A stretch of DNA of 64,000 bases from GCA-2718035 sp964435285 (GTDB taxonomy: Bacteria > Bacteroidota > Bacteroidia > Flavobacteriales > TMED113). The notes beneath the pieces are model-generated. The model saw nothing but the letters and a program-made list of their open reading frames with translations, was not told the DNA's origin and did not search any database. Both the position numbers and the translations under genes were made by a program. Shown here piece after piece: positions 37,056 to 44,865 of the stretch (positions are counted from its first letter, which is position 1; every line of letters begins with the position of its first letter). The stretch lies in contig CAYSYA010000001.1 of the NCBI GenBank assembly GCA_964435285.1, positions 164,960 through 228,959 on the forward strand, written 5' to 3'.

Positions 37056-37883
37056 ATGAAAAAAATAGGTGTAATTGGAAGGGGCTTTGTTGGTTCTGCA
37101 GTTGAATTTGGTTTTTCTGCTCAGTGTGGTTGTAATGCAATTATAAAATCATATGATATTGATGAGTCAAGAAAAAAAGATAGTTTAGAAGATACTGTAA
37201 ATAATTCTGATTTCATTTTTGTTTCTGTCCCTACTCCTTCCAATAAGTCAGGTATTGATTTATCCTTTTTAAATTCTGCCTTAGCATCTATTGAGAACAT
37301 TAATAAATCTAATAATATTATACTAATTAGATCAACTATTGTTCCAGGTACTACAAGGAAATTAGCTGAAAAATTTAAAAGATTGAATATTGTTTTTAAT
37401 CCTGAATTTTTAACTGAACGAAATGCCAAATTTGATTTCATCAATCAATCAAGATTTATTATTGGTGGTGAAAAAAGTTTAACTGATAAAGTAGCAAATT
37501 TATATAAATGGAGATTTGGTAATACAGCTCCAGTCATTCAAACTGATTTTGAAACTGCTGAATTAATAAAGTATATGAATAATTGTTTTTTTGCTACGAA
37601 AGTGTCTTTTTTAAATGAAATGAAATTGATAAGTGATAAAATTAATGCAGATTGGGATACTTCTATTCAAGGTTTTGTAAGTGACGGTAGAATTGGACAT
37701 TCCCATGTTCAGGTTCCTGGTCCTGATGGCAAGTTTGGATTTGGGGGAAATTGTTTTCCAAAAGATGTTAAAGCAATAATTGAATATTCAAACAAGCTTG
37801 GCTTAAATCTCAATACTATAGAAGGGGCATGGAAAACAAATCTAAGTGTTAGGCCTAAAGAAGATTTAAAAGATTATTTATAA
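37056..37883 (+). CDS. Short UDP-glucose/GDP-mannose dehydrogenase-like protein
   Basis: 275 residues. The NAD-binding fold (GVIGRGFVGSAVEFG), SVPTPSNKSG, RSTIVPGTT, NPEFLTERNA and the catalytic-cysteine loop GFGGNCFPKDVKAI (Cys233) are all present. The usual C-terminal nucleotide-sugar domain (about 150 more residues) is absent. The ORF ends shortly after the cysteine at a normal stop, without sign of a frameshift. It may be a natural short form acting with a partner, or a decayed copy. It overlaps galE convergently by 10 bp. Oxidation of a UDP-sugar at C6 is the family reaction; activity here is uncertain. Confidence 0.75.
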   Translation: MKKIGVIGRGFVGSAVEFGFSAQCGCNAIIKSYDIDESRKKDSLEDTVNNSDFIFVSVPTPSNKSGIDLSFLNSALASIENINKSNNIILIRSTIVPGTTRKLAEKFKRLNIVFNPEFLTERNAKFDFINQSRFIIGGEKSLTDKVANLYKWRFGNTAPVIQTDFETAELIKYMNNCFFATKVSFLNEMKLISDKINADWDTSIQGFVSDGRIGHSHVQVPGPDGKFGFGGNCFPKDVKAIIEYSNKLGLNLNTIEGAWKTNLSVRPKEDLKDYL

Positions 37884-38881
37884 TTTTTCTTATTTTTTTC
37901 CCAATTCCATGCATCAATTAAAGCCTGAGCAATTGTTTTTTTTGGTCCCCAATTAAGTTCTTTTTTTATCAAACTACAGTCTGCAAATATTTTTTCTATG
38001 TCTCCATCTCTTCTTTTGCCAAAATCGTAATGTATTTTGAGATTATTATTTTTTTCAAATAAATTAATTAATTGTAAAACTGATATGCCTTTTGATAATC
38101 CAACATTATATATTTTTTTTAAATCAGTGTATTTAAACATATTTTTTAATGCCAAAACATGTGCTTCAGCTAAATCTGAAACATGAATATAGTCTCTTAT
38201 ACACGTACCATCAATTGTTGAATAATCATTTCCGTAAATTGTAATTTTTTTACGTTTTCCAATGGCGCATTCACAAATTAATGGAACTAAATTATTTGGA
38301 ACATCAAGAGGATTTTCGCCAATTAATGAGGAGCTATGAGCTCCAATAGGGTTGAAGTATCTTAAAATAGTGTAGTTTTTAATTTTGCTTGATGTAATTA
38401 GATTTTCGCATATTTTTTTTGTTTCACCATAAGGAGAAGAGGGTGTTTGTAGCTCTGTTGTTTCTTTTACTGGCAAGTTTTTTGGGTCACCATAAACGGT
38501 GCAGGAAGAAGAAAAAACAAAACATTTAATTTTATAATTTTTTATTATTTTCAATAAAGTATTTGTGGATTCTATATTATTGAAAAAATATTTCTCTCTT
38601 TTTTTAAAAGATTCGGATACAGCTTTGAAAGCAGCAAAGTGAATAATTCCATCAATATTTTTCCATTTGATATTATTTGATATTTTTTCTTCGTCTGTAC
38701 AGTCTAAATTTAAAACTGTAATTTTTCTATTGCAAATTTTTTCTAATCTGTTAATAACACTAGGGTTAGAGTTAGAAAAATTATCAATAATAATAGGGTT
38801 ATATCCAGATTTAACTAATTCAACAACAGTATGAGAACCAATATATCCTGCTCCTCCAGTTACAACAATATTTTTAGTCAT
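37874..38881 (-). CDS. galE: UDP-glucose 4-epimerase
   Basis: A 335-residue short-chain dehydrogenase/reductase that interconverts UDP-glucose and UDP-galactose (or the GlcNAc forms). VVTGGAGYIGSHTVVELVKSG is the NAD-binding motif. FSSSCTVYG and SPYGETKKICE supply the Ser/Tyr/Lys triad, and RYFNPIGAH is family-typical. The length matches GalE. It is transcribed towards the short sugar dehydrogenase and divergently from cyoE. It fits a local surface-polysaccharide role together with the 32.9-37.9 kb sugar genes. Confidence 0.93.
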   Translation of the reverse strand: MTKNIVVTGGAGYIGSHTVVELVKSGYNPIIIDNFSNSNPSVINRLEKICNRKITVLNLDCTDEEKISNNIKWKNIDGIIHFAAFKAVSESFKKREKYFFNNIESTNTLLKIIKNYKIKCFVFSSSCTVYGDPKNLPVKETTELQTPSSPYGETKKICENLITSSKIKNYTILRYFNPIGAHSSSLIGENPLDVPNNLVPLICECAIGKRKKITIYGNDYSTIDGTCIRDYIHVSDLAEAHVLALKNMFKYTDLKKIYNVGLSKGISVLQLINLFEKNNNLKIHYDFGKRRDGDIEKIFADCSLIKKELNWGPKKTIAQALIDAWNWEKNKKNYK

Positions 38882-38916
38882 AATTAATAATCTTCACTAA
38901 ATATAATATAATAATT

Positions 38917-38948
38917 ATTGTTTTATTTTTTAATCTGGATTATGTTTG
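38917..38948 (+). promoter_or_regulatory. Promoter for cyoE and the second oxidase cluster
   Basis: ATTG (38917-38920), a 20-nt spacer and TATGTTTG (38941-38948) closely match the Bacteroidota consensus. The predicted start near 38956 leaves about ten bases before the cyoE ATG at 38966. Confidence 0.6.
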
Positions 38949-38965
38949 CAATGTAAATTTAAATA

Positions 38966-39853
38966 ATGAATTTTAAAAGTTACATTGAGTTGTTAAAACT
39001 CCGTCTTTCTTCGAGCGTAGTTTTTTCTGCAATTGCAGGTTATTTGCTTGCAATAAGTGAAAAGACACCACACGACCCCATCATTTTATTTAAATTAATT
39101 TTGGGTGGGTTTTTCATTGTAGGTTCTTCTAATGGTCTAAATCAAGTTTTTGAAATTGATGTTGATGGGCTAATGGAACGTACTAAAAATAGACCTTTAC
39201 CAAAGAAAAAACTTTCATTAAATTCAGCAATTTTATTTTCTTTATTTCTTGGTATTCTTGGGTTGCTAATTTTATTTTCTATTAATTTGTACTCAGGATT
39301 TTTTAGTCTTGCATCTCTGTTAATATATGTACTTGGATACACTCCTATGAAGGTTAGTACTCCTATTGCTGGTTTTATTGGTGCCATCCCAGGCGCTATG
39401 CCATTCATGCTTGGTTGGGTTGCCTTACAAGGCAATTTTGGTATAGAACCAGGAGTTTTTTTTGCAATACAATTTGTGTGGCAATTTCCTCACTTTTGGT
39501 CAATTGCCTGGATTAGATTTGATGATTATAAAAAAGCAAATATTAATTTATTGCCAAGTAAGAAAAAAGATAACAAATCTGCTTTTCAAATTGTATTTTA
39601 CACATTTTGTTTAATTCCTTTATCTCTAATTCCAATAGCTTTACCTTATATCTACCCTGAGACTTTACTTAGGCTTTCATACATAGGAGGATTTGTTGTT
39701 TTTTTGATGAGCAGTTGGTATTTTATTAAGACTTTAAAGTTCCTTAAATTACAAACCGAAAATGAAGCAAAAAAAATTATGATTTTTAGCGTAATTTATT
39801 TGCCTACAATTCAAGCAATTTATATTATTGATAAATATTATTATGCATTTTAA
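38966..39853 (+). CDS. cyoE: Heme O synthase (protoheme IX farnesyltransferase)
   Basis: A 295-residue UbiA-family prenyltransferase of the inner membrane that farnesylates heme B to heme O for the oxidase. Motifs: NQVFEIDVDGLMERTKNRPL (the N-x3-D-x2-D-type metal/diphosphate site), YTPMKVSTPIAGFIGAIPG and the second aspartate-rich loop WIRFDDYKKANINLLP. About eight or nine helices are visible. It starts the cluster cyoE, coxC, coxC, subunit IV, sco, which provides parts missing from the coxB-coxA operon at 13-16 kb. Confidence 0.95.
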   Translation: MNFKSYIELLKLRLSSSVVFSAIAGYLLAISEKTPHDPIILFKLILGGFFIVGSSNGLNQVFEIDVDGLMERTKNRPLPKKKLSLNSAILFSLFLGILGLLILFSINLYSGFFSLASLLIYVLGYTPMKVSTPIAGFIGAIPGAMPFMLGWVALQGNFGIEPGVFFAIQFVWQFPHFWSIAWIRFDDYKKANINLLPSKKKDNKSAFQIVFYTFCLIPLSLIPIALPYIYPETLLRLSYIGGFVVFLMSSWYFIKTLKFLKLQTENEAKKIMIFSVIYLPTIQAIYIIDKYYYAF

Positions 39854-39873
39854 TAAACTAAATTATAAAGATT

Positions 39874-40434
39874 ATGACAGACAAGAAAAAAGAACAATCT
39901 TATAAAAGTATGCTAATGTTTGGACTATTTAGCATAGTTATGTTATTTGCTGGGTTAACTAGTGCTTACATTGTTTCAAAAGGATACATTGGATCTCAAT
40001 GGCAGTTAGTACCATTGCCTCAAACATTTTTATATAGCACTATCATCATTTTTTTAAGCAGCATAACTTTATTTTTTTCTAATAAAAATCTAAAAAATGA
40101 AAACACAGAAAGTAGTAAACAGTATCTTCTTTTGACTATTATTTTAGGTGTTTTATTTTTTGTTACACAGTTTTTAGGATGGAAGTCATTAGTGAATGAT
40201 GGTTATTTTTTTGTAGGTTCAAGTAATGCGTCCTCCTATGTATATGTTTTTTCAGGACTTCATCTAGCTCATTTGATATTTGGATTATTTTTTCTTCTTC
40301 AATCTTATATAAAAATGACTGTAAAGTACTTTTCCATGGAAAAAAATCTGGTTTTTAAAATCAAAAATTGGTTTTGGCACTTTTTGGGATTTTTATGGAT
40401 TTATTTATATTGTTTTTTAGCAATTTTAAATTAA
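39874..40434 (+). CDS. Cytochrome c oxidase subunit III, short form
   Basis: A 186-residue membrane protein with five helices. MFGLFSIVMLFAGLTSAYIV at the N terminus and the C-terminal GLHLAHLIFGLFFLL with WFWHFLGFLWIYLYCFL identify the heme-copper oxidase subunit III family. It lies 20 bases after cyoE. A longer subunit III gene follows. Two adjacent subunit III genes are a common arrangement in Bacteroidota, and both appear intact, so this is not a split gene. Confidence 0.9.
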   Translation: MTDKKKEQSYKSMLMFGLFSIVMLFAGLTSAYIVSKGYIGSQWQLVPLPQTFLYSTIIIFLSSITLFFSNKNLKNENTESSKQYLLLTIILGVLFFVTQFLGWKSLVNDGYFFVGSSNASSYVYVFSGLHLAHLIFGLFFLLQSYIKMTVKYFSMEKNLVFKIKNWFWHFLGFLWIYLYCFLAILN

Positions 40435-40469
40435 TTGTTTTTATTTAAAAAGACTTTGAGAAATATTTA

Positions 40470-40497
40470 TTGAATACTTAAATATGTTTTATATTTG
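40470..40497 (+). promoter_or_regulatory. Internal promoter ahead of the long subunit III gene
   Basis: TTG (40470-40472), 17 nt, TATATTTG (40490-40497). The -7 box matches exactly and the -33 part only partially. It sits in the 83-base gap between the two subunit III genes, the largest gap in this cluster. Confidence 0.5.
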
Positions 40498-40517
40498 CCA
40501 TAGCTAATCCCTATTAA

Positions 40518-41441
40518 ATGAAAAAAAAAGAAATTCAAAATACTGACATTTGGGCTGGAGGAGGTAAGCCAATGGAGGCAAGTTATGGAAAGTTAATGAT
40601 GTGGTTCTTTTTGATAACAGATGCATTGACGTTTTCAGCTTTTTTAGGAGCCTATGGTTATCATAGGTTCGTTCATTTTGAAGAGTGGCCAATTGCAGAT
40701 CATGTATTTACTCATTTTCCATTTATTAGTGGCCATTATCCTTTGTTTTATGTAGCGCTAATGACATTTATTTTAATTGTTAGTTCTGTTACTATGGTTT
40801 TAGCAGTTCATGCAGGCAAATATATGAACAAAAGAGGCGTTGTTATTTGGTTATTTTTAACAATTATAGGTGGAGCTACTTTTTTAGGGTCTCAAGCTTG
40901 GGAATGGTATCATTTTATTAAAGGAACAAAGCACGGCGCAGTTTTAGTTCCTTCCGGCCAACATGGACAGCCTAGAGTTGCGCATTATGTTAATACTGAT
41001 GCGCAAAAAGATGATAATTATAAAAAGGAAAAGTTTGGTCCGTACAGTGATCCTTATTCAAAAGAATCATTGTACAAATTTCATAAAGTTAAAATGGAAA
41101 ATGAACCATTTAATTATAAGTACTTAAATGGTGATGTTGTTCCAATTGATTTACTTAAAGAAGGTAGAGTTATAAGGGGAGCACCTTTAACTGGCGATGA
41201 TGCATTTCAATATAATGAATATGGTCACACAACTTTTTCAAATTTTTTCTACTTTATAACGGGATTTCATGGTTTTCATGTTTTCACAGGTGTCATAATA
41301 AATATTATTATTTTTATAAACGTTTTGAATAACGTGTATCAGAGAAGAGGTCATTATGAAATGGTTGAAAAAGTCGGGTTATATTGGCACTTTGTTGATC
41401 TTGTTTGGGTATTTGTATTTACATTTTTTTATTTAGTTTAA
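40518..41441 (+). CDS. coxC: Cytochrome c oxidase subunit III, long form
   Basis: 307 residues. LMMWFFLITDALTFSAFLGAYGY and the late segment FYFITGFHGFHVFTGV with YWHFVDLVWVFVFTFFYLV are subunit III helices. Between them lies a hydrophilic stretch of about 90 residues (about 135-225) between transmembrane helices, presumably periplasmic, as in other Bacteroidota homologues. Subunit III stabilises proton pumping by subunit I. The gene is followed one base later by the subunit IV gene. Confidence 0.93.
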   Translation: MKKKEIQNTDIWAGGGKPMEASYGKLMMWFFLITDALTFSAFLGAYGYHRFVHFEEWPIADHVFTHFPFISGHYPLFYVALMTFILIVSSVTMVLAVHAGKYMNKRGVVIWLFLTIIGGATFLGSQAWEWYHFIKGTKHGAVLVPSGQHGQPRVAHYVNTDAQKDDNYKKEKFGPYSDPYSKESLYKFHKVKMENEPFNYKYLNGDVVPIDLLKEGRVIRGAPLTGDDAFQYNEYGHTTFSNFFYFITGFHGFHVFTGVIINIIIFINVLNNVYQRRGHYEMVEKVGLYWHFVDLVWVFVFTFFYLV

Positions 41442-41442
41442 T

Positions 41443-41766
41443 ATGTCAAAAGAAAGTTCTACTAGGGAAATATGGTTAGTTTTTTGGATTCTTCTAATTG
41501 TAACTGCCGTTGAAGTTATATTAGGAATTATAAAACCAGCCTCTTTAACAGAAAATTATATTATTGGAGTTAGTTTACTAAATATGACCTTTATAATTTT
41601 AACAATTGTTAAAGCTTATTATATTGTATATGCGTTTATGCATTTAGGTTCTGAGAGAAAGAATCTAAAATTATCCATTCTTCTTCCTGTTTGGATTTTA
41701 ATCCCATATTTACTTTTTATTCTTTTGACTGAATCCACCTTCCAAGAGTTTATGTTGCATGGGTAA
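41443..41766 (+). CDS. Cytochrome c oxidase subunit IV family protein
   Basis: 107 residues with three hydrophobic helices (about 10-30, 38-62, 76-97). EIWLVFWILLIVTAVEVILG and KAYYIVYAFMHLGSERKN match the prokaryotic cytochrome c oxidase subunit IV family. It is a small accessory subunit of the oxidase. Its end overlaps the sco start by 8 bases. Confidence 0.9.
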   Translation: MSKESSTREIWLVFWILLIVTAVEVILGIIKPASLTENYIIGVSLLNMTFIILTIVKAYYIVYAFMHLGSERKNLKLSILLPVWILIPYLLFILLTESTFQEFMLHG

Positions 41767-42463
41767 TAGTTTTAAAAAATTTTTTTATTTAACATTAATT
41801 TTATTAATACCTATACTGTTAATTCAACAATGGAGTAAAAATGCTTCACATTATTTTAAAGATTTAGGATTTAAAACACAAGAAGTAGCAACAATTAAAG
41901 ACACAATCTTGGTAACAAGTATTGACACAGTTAGAGTTCCTGATTTTTCATTTTCTAAAAGTAGTAATGATTTTATTTCCTCTAATGATTTATTAGGAAA
42001 TAATTATATTATTCAATTTTTTTTTACTGCTTGCCCAACTATTTGCCCAACTAGTACTGTAAATATTAGAAACGAGATTTATAACAAATTTAAAACTATA
42101 GATGATTTTAAGGTTTTATCTATAAGTATTGCTGAAGATTCTTATCAAAAAATGTTTGATTACAGAGAGAAATTTAATATTGATTCATCAAATTGGATTT
42201 TTTTAACTGGAGAAAGAGACCAAGTATGGTCTTTTGCAAATAAATTATCTTTATCAGCTGGTTTTGGAAGTGAAGAGGAGGGTGGATTTTTTCACTCCCC
42301 ATTTATTGTATTAGTTGATAAGAATGGTTTTATAAGAACAGGCATTGATAAGCAAAAAAACATCAAACCTGTTTGGGATGCAACTTCATTTTCTGATATG
42401 GAGCTTCTATCTGAGGATATTTCTCAATTATTTTTTAACCAAAATAAACCTTTTAAAGAATGA
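41759..42463 (+). CDS. SCO1/SenC copper chaperone
   Basis: A 234-residue membrane-anchored thioredoxin-fold protein that helps assemble the CuA site of oxidase subunit II. The N-terminal anchor is at about 8-26. The copper-binding motif is TACPTICPTS with Cys92 and Cys96, and the distal histidine is in GGFFHSPFIVLVD (near residue 178). Position at the end of the oxidase cluster fits. It is translationally coupled to its neighbours by 8-base and 4-base overlaps. Confidence 0.94.
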   Translation: MGNSFKKFFYLTLILLIPILLIQQWSKNASHYFKDLGFKTQEVATIKDTILVTSIDTVRVPDFSFSKSSNDFISSNDLLGNNYIIQFFFTACPTICPTSTVNIRNEIYNKFKTIDDFKVLSISIAEDSYQKMFDYREKFNIDSSNWIFLTGERDQVWSFANKLSLSAGFGSEEEGGFFHSPFIVLVDKNGFIRTGIDKQKNIKPVWDATSFSDMELLSEDISQLFFNQNKPFKE

Positions 42464-42678
42464 AAAAATTAGTCTTAATATTCATATTTCTTTTTAGCGT
42501 TATTCAATCATACTCTCAATGTGCTATGTGTAAAGCTATTGCTGAATCAGATCCCCAGGGAAAAGAATCATTGTATGAAGGATTAAACTCAGGTATTTTA
42601 TACTTAATGGGGATTCCTTATATATTACTTTCTATAGCATTTATTTATATTTATTTAAATAGAAAAAGAGTCTTATAA
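42460..42678 (+). CDS. Small CxxC membrane protein of the oxidase cluster
   Basis: 72 residues. A signal sequence ends near SYSQ and the mature protein begins with CAMCKAIAESDPQGKES. One transmembrane helix follows (ILYLMGIPYILLSIAFIYIYL). Start ATG overlaps the sco stop (ATGA). I recall similar 65-75 residue proteins beside oxidase genes in Flavobacteriia but know no assigned function. A periplasmic CxxC next to a membrane helix, coupled to a copper chaperone, suggests a role in copper or heme handling; that is inference only. Confidence 0.75.
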   Translation: MKKLVLIFIFLFSVIQSYSQCAMCKAIAESDPQGKESLYEGLNSGILYLMGIPYILLSIAFIYIYLNRKRVL

Positions 42679-42684
42679 TCTGCT

Positions 42685-43365
42685 ATGAGCATTATTTTAT
42701 CTATTGAAACTAGTTCAAAAAATTGTTCTGTTAGTTTATCTAAAGATGGTATTTTAATTAGTAATATTGAAGAGAACAGTGAGTCTTTCTCTCATGCAAA
42801 TAACTTACACTTTTTTTGTGAAAAAATTATTAATAAAGCTAATTTAAATTTATCAGATGTTGACGCTTATGCTTTTAGTGAAGGTCCAGGATCATATACA
42901 GGGCTAAGAATTGGGGCTGCAGCAGTTAAAGGATTTGCTTTTAGTTTTGATAAACCTGTAATTTCAATTTCTACTTTAAAAGCCATGGCATATGCTCATA
43001 AACATAAAAATGATTTTTTGTGTCCTGTAATTGACTCTAGAAAAGGTGAGGTGTATTTAGCAATATATGACTCAAGCATGAAGGTTGTTTTAGAACCTCA
43101 ATCTTATGTTATCTCTCAAAATTCTATTGATAAGTTAATACAAAAAAATAGAATTTCTTTTTTTGGGACAGGTATTGAAAAATTAAAGAAAAATATAAGT
43201 CATAAAAATGCTTTTTTTATTGAAGGAATTTTTCCCTCTTCAAAGTATCTTATTGAGTTAGCCCAAGAATCTTATTTGAATAAAAATTTTGTTGATATAT
43301 CTAATTTTGAACCCTCTTATTTAAAAGAGTTTATTACAACAAAACAAAAAAAAAATATTTTTTAA
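42685..43365 (+). CDS. tsaB: tRNA threonylcarbamoyladenosine biosynthesis protein TsaB
   Basis: A 226-residue protein of the ASKHA fold. MSIILSIETSSKNCSVSLS and FSEGPGSYTGLRIGAAAVKGFAF are the TsaB signature. It forms the TsaBD(E) complex that makes t6A at position 37 of ANN-decoding tRNAs. The length is at the family norm. Its stop codon touches the stop of the convergent dipeptidase gene with no intervening base. Confidence 0.95.
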   Translation: MSIILSIETSSKNCSVSLSKDGILISNIEENSESFSHANNLHFFCEKIINKANLNLSDVDAYAFSEGPGSYTGLRIGAAAVKGFAFSFDKPVISISTLKAMAYAHKHKNDFLCPVIDSRKGEVYLAIYDSSMKVVLEPQSYVISQNSIDKLIQKNRISFFGTGIEKLKKNISHKNAFFIEGIFPSSKYLIELAQESYLNKNFVDISNFEPSYLKEFITTKQKKNIF

Positions 43366-44742
43366 TTATGTATCAGACTTTAGTTCTTTAAAGTATTTAA
43401 AAAAAAGTGGAATAGTTTCAATGCCTTTCAAAAAGTTAAATACACCATAGTGTTCATTGGGTGAGTGTATTGCGTCAGAGTCTAGTCCAAATCCCATTAA
43501 AATAGATTTTAAACCAAGTTCTTTTTCAAATAAAGAAACAATTGGAATGCTACCACCAGTTCTAACAGGAATAGGTGCTTTCCCAAAGGAATCGGTCATA
43601 GCTAGTTTTGCAGCATTATATCCAATGTCATTTGTTGGTGAAACATAAGCCTCTCCACCATGGTGTGGGGTAACTTTTACATTTACACAACTTGGGGCAA
43701 TACTTTTGAAGTGTTCGGAGAATAATTTTGTGATTTTTTCTGATTTTTGATTGGGCACAAGTCTCATAGATATTTTTGCAAAAGCTTTTGATGCAATAAC
43801 AGTTTTTGCTCCTTCCCCTGTATATCCTCCCCAAATTCCATTTACATCTAGAGTTGGTCTAATAGAATTTCTTTCCATGGTAGAGTATCCATCTTCACCA
43901 TGAACGTCATTGATTTCAAGTTCATTCTTATAATCATTTAAATTAAATGGTGCTTTTGCCATTTCATTTCTCTCTTCTTCTGAAATTATTTCAACATCAT
44001 CATAGAAATTTGGGATATTAACTCTATTTTTTTCATCATGAAGAGAAGCAATCATTTTAGTTAATATATTAATTGGATTTGCTACAGCTCCACCATATAA
44101 ACCAGAGTGTAAATCACGATTTGGTCCCGTAACTTCAACTTCTAAATAACTTAAGCCTCTTAACCCCGTAGTAATTGAGGGTGTGTCATTTGCTATTATT
44201 CCAGTGTCAGAAATTAAAATAACATCTGCTTTTAATTTCTCTTTATTATTTTTCACAAAAGTTTCTAAATTTTCAGAGCCAACTTCCTCTTCTCCCTCAA
44301 TCATAAATTTAACATTACAACAAAGTAAGTTATTTTTTAACATTAATTCAACAGCTTTTAAATGCATAAAGAATTGACCTTTATCATCACATGCTCCTCT
44401 TGCGTAAATTTTTTCATTTCTAATTTCAGGCTCAAATGGATCAGATTTCCAGAGGTCTAATGGATCAGGGGGTTGGACATCATAGTGACCATAGATTAAT
44501 ATTGTTGGAAATGATTCGTCAATTATTCTTTCTCCATAAACAATTGGGTATCCGCTAGTCTCGCATAATTCTGTATTTTGTATTCCAATTTTGTCCAAAT
44601 GAGCTTTCACTAAATCAGCAGTTTTCAAAACATCATTTTTATATTTTGGGTCGGCACTAATAGATGGAATTCTTAATAATTCAAAAAGTTCCATTAAAAA
44701 GCGATTTTTATTTCCTTCTACATATTTTTTAATTAATTCCAT
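43366..44742 (-). CDS. M20-family dipeptidase
   Basis: A 458-residue cocatalytic zinc peptidase. Metal and catalytic motifs: YGHYDVQPPDPLDLW (zinc His, Asp), GACDDKGQFFMH (bridging Asp), MIEGEEEVGSENL (catalytic Glu pair), ISDTG, and HSPNEHYGVFNF near the C terminus. The dimerisation (lid) domain includes DLHSGLYGGAVANP. Similar to CNDP/PepV-like dipeptidases. No signal peptide, so it acts in the cytoplasm on imported peptides. Confidence 0.93.
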   Translation of the reverse strand: MELIKKYVEGNKNRFLMELFELLRIPSISADPKYKNDVLKTADLVKAHLDKIGIQNTELCETSGYPIVYGERIIDESFPTILIYGHYDVQPPDPLDLWKSDPFEPEIRNEKIYARGACDDKGQFFMHLKAVELMLKNNLLCCNVKFMIEGEEEVGSENLETFVKNNKEKLKADVILISDTGIIANDTPSITTGLRGLSYLEVEVTGPNRDLHSGLYGGAVANPINILTKMIASLHDEKNRVNIPNFYDDVEIISEEERNEMAKAPFNLNDYKNELEINDVHGEDGYSTMERNSIRPTLDVNGIWGGYTGEGAKTVIASKAFAKISMRLVPNQKSEKITKLFSEHFKSIAPSCVNVKVTPHHGGEAYVSPTNDIGYNAAKLAMTDSFGKAPIPVRTGGSIPIVSLFEKELGLKSILMGFGLDSDAIHSPNEHYGVFNFLKGIETIPLFFKYFKELKSDT

Positions 44743-44865
44743 GAAAAAAAGTTATAATGTAAGTTAATCAACTATCTTATAATTATTAGAATAAGATAAT
44801 AATCCATAAATTTATTAATTATTGTAACATAAACGTTATTGTTGGCAAGATATTTGAATAGTTTA

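Noticed and set aside
39874..41441. A frameshifted or split subunit III gene
   Set aside because: Each of the two genes carries its own complete set of subunit III helices and a normal start and stop; paired subunit III genes are usual in this phylum.
44839..44865. TTG start for the first anchor-L gene
   Set aside because: It adds nine residues before a good signal peptide that already begins at an ATG.
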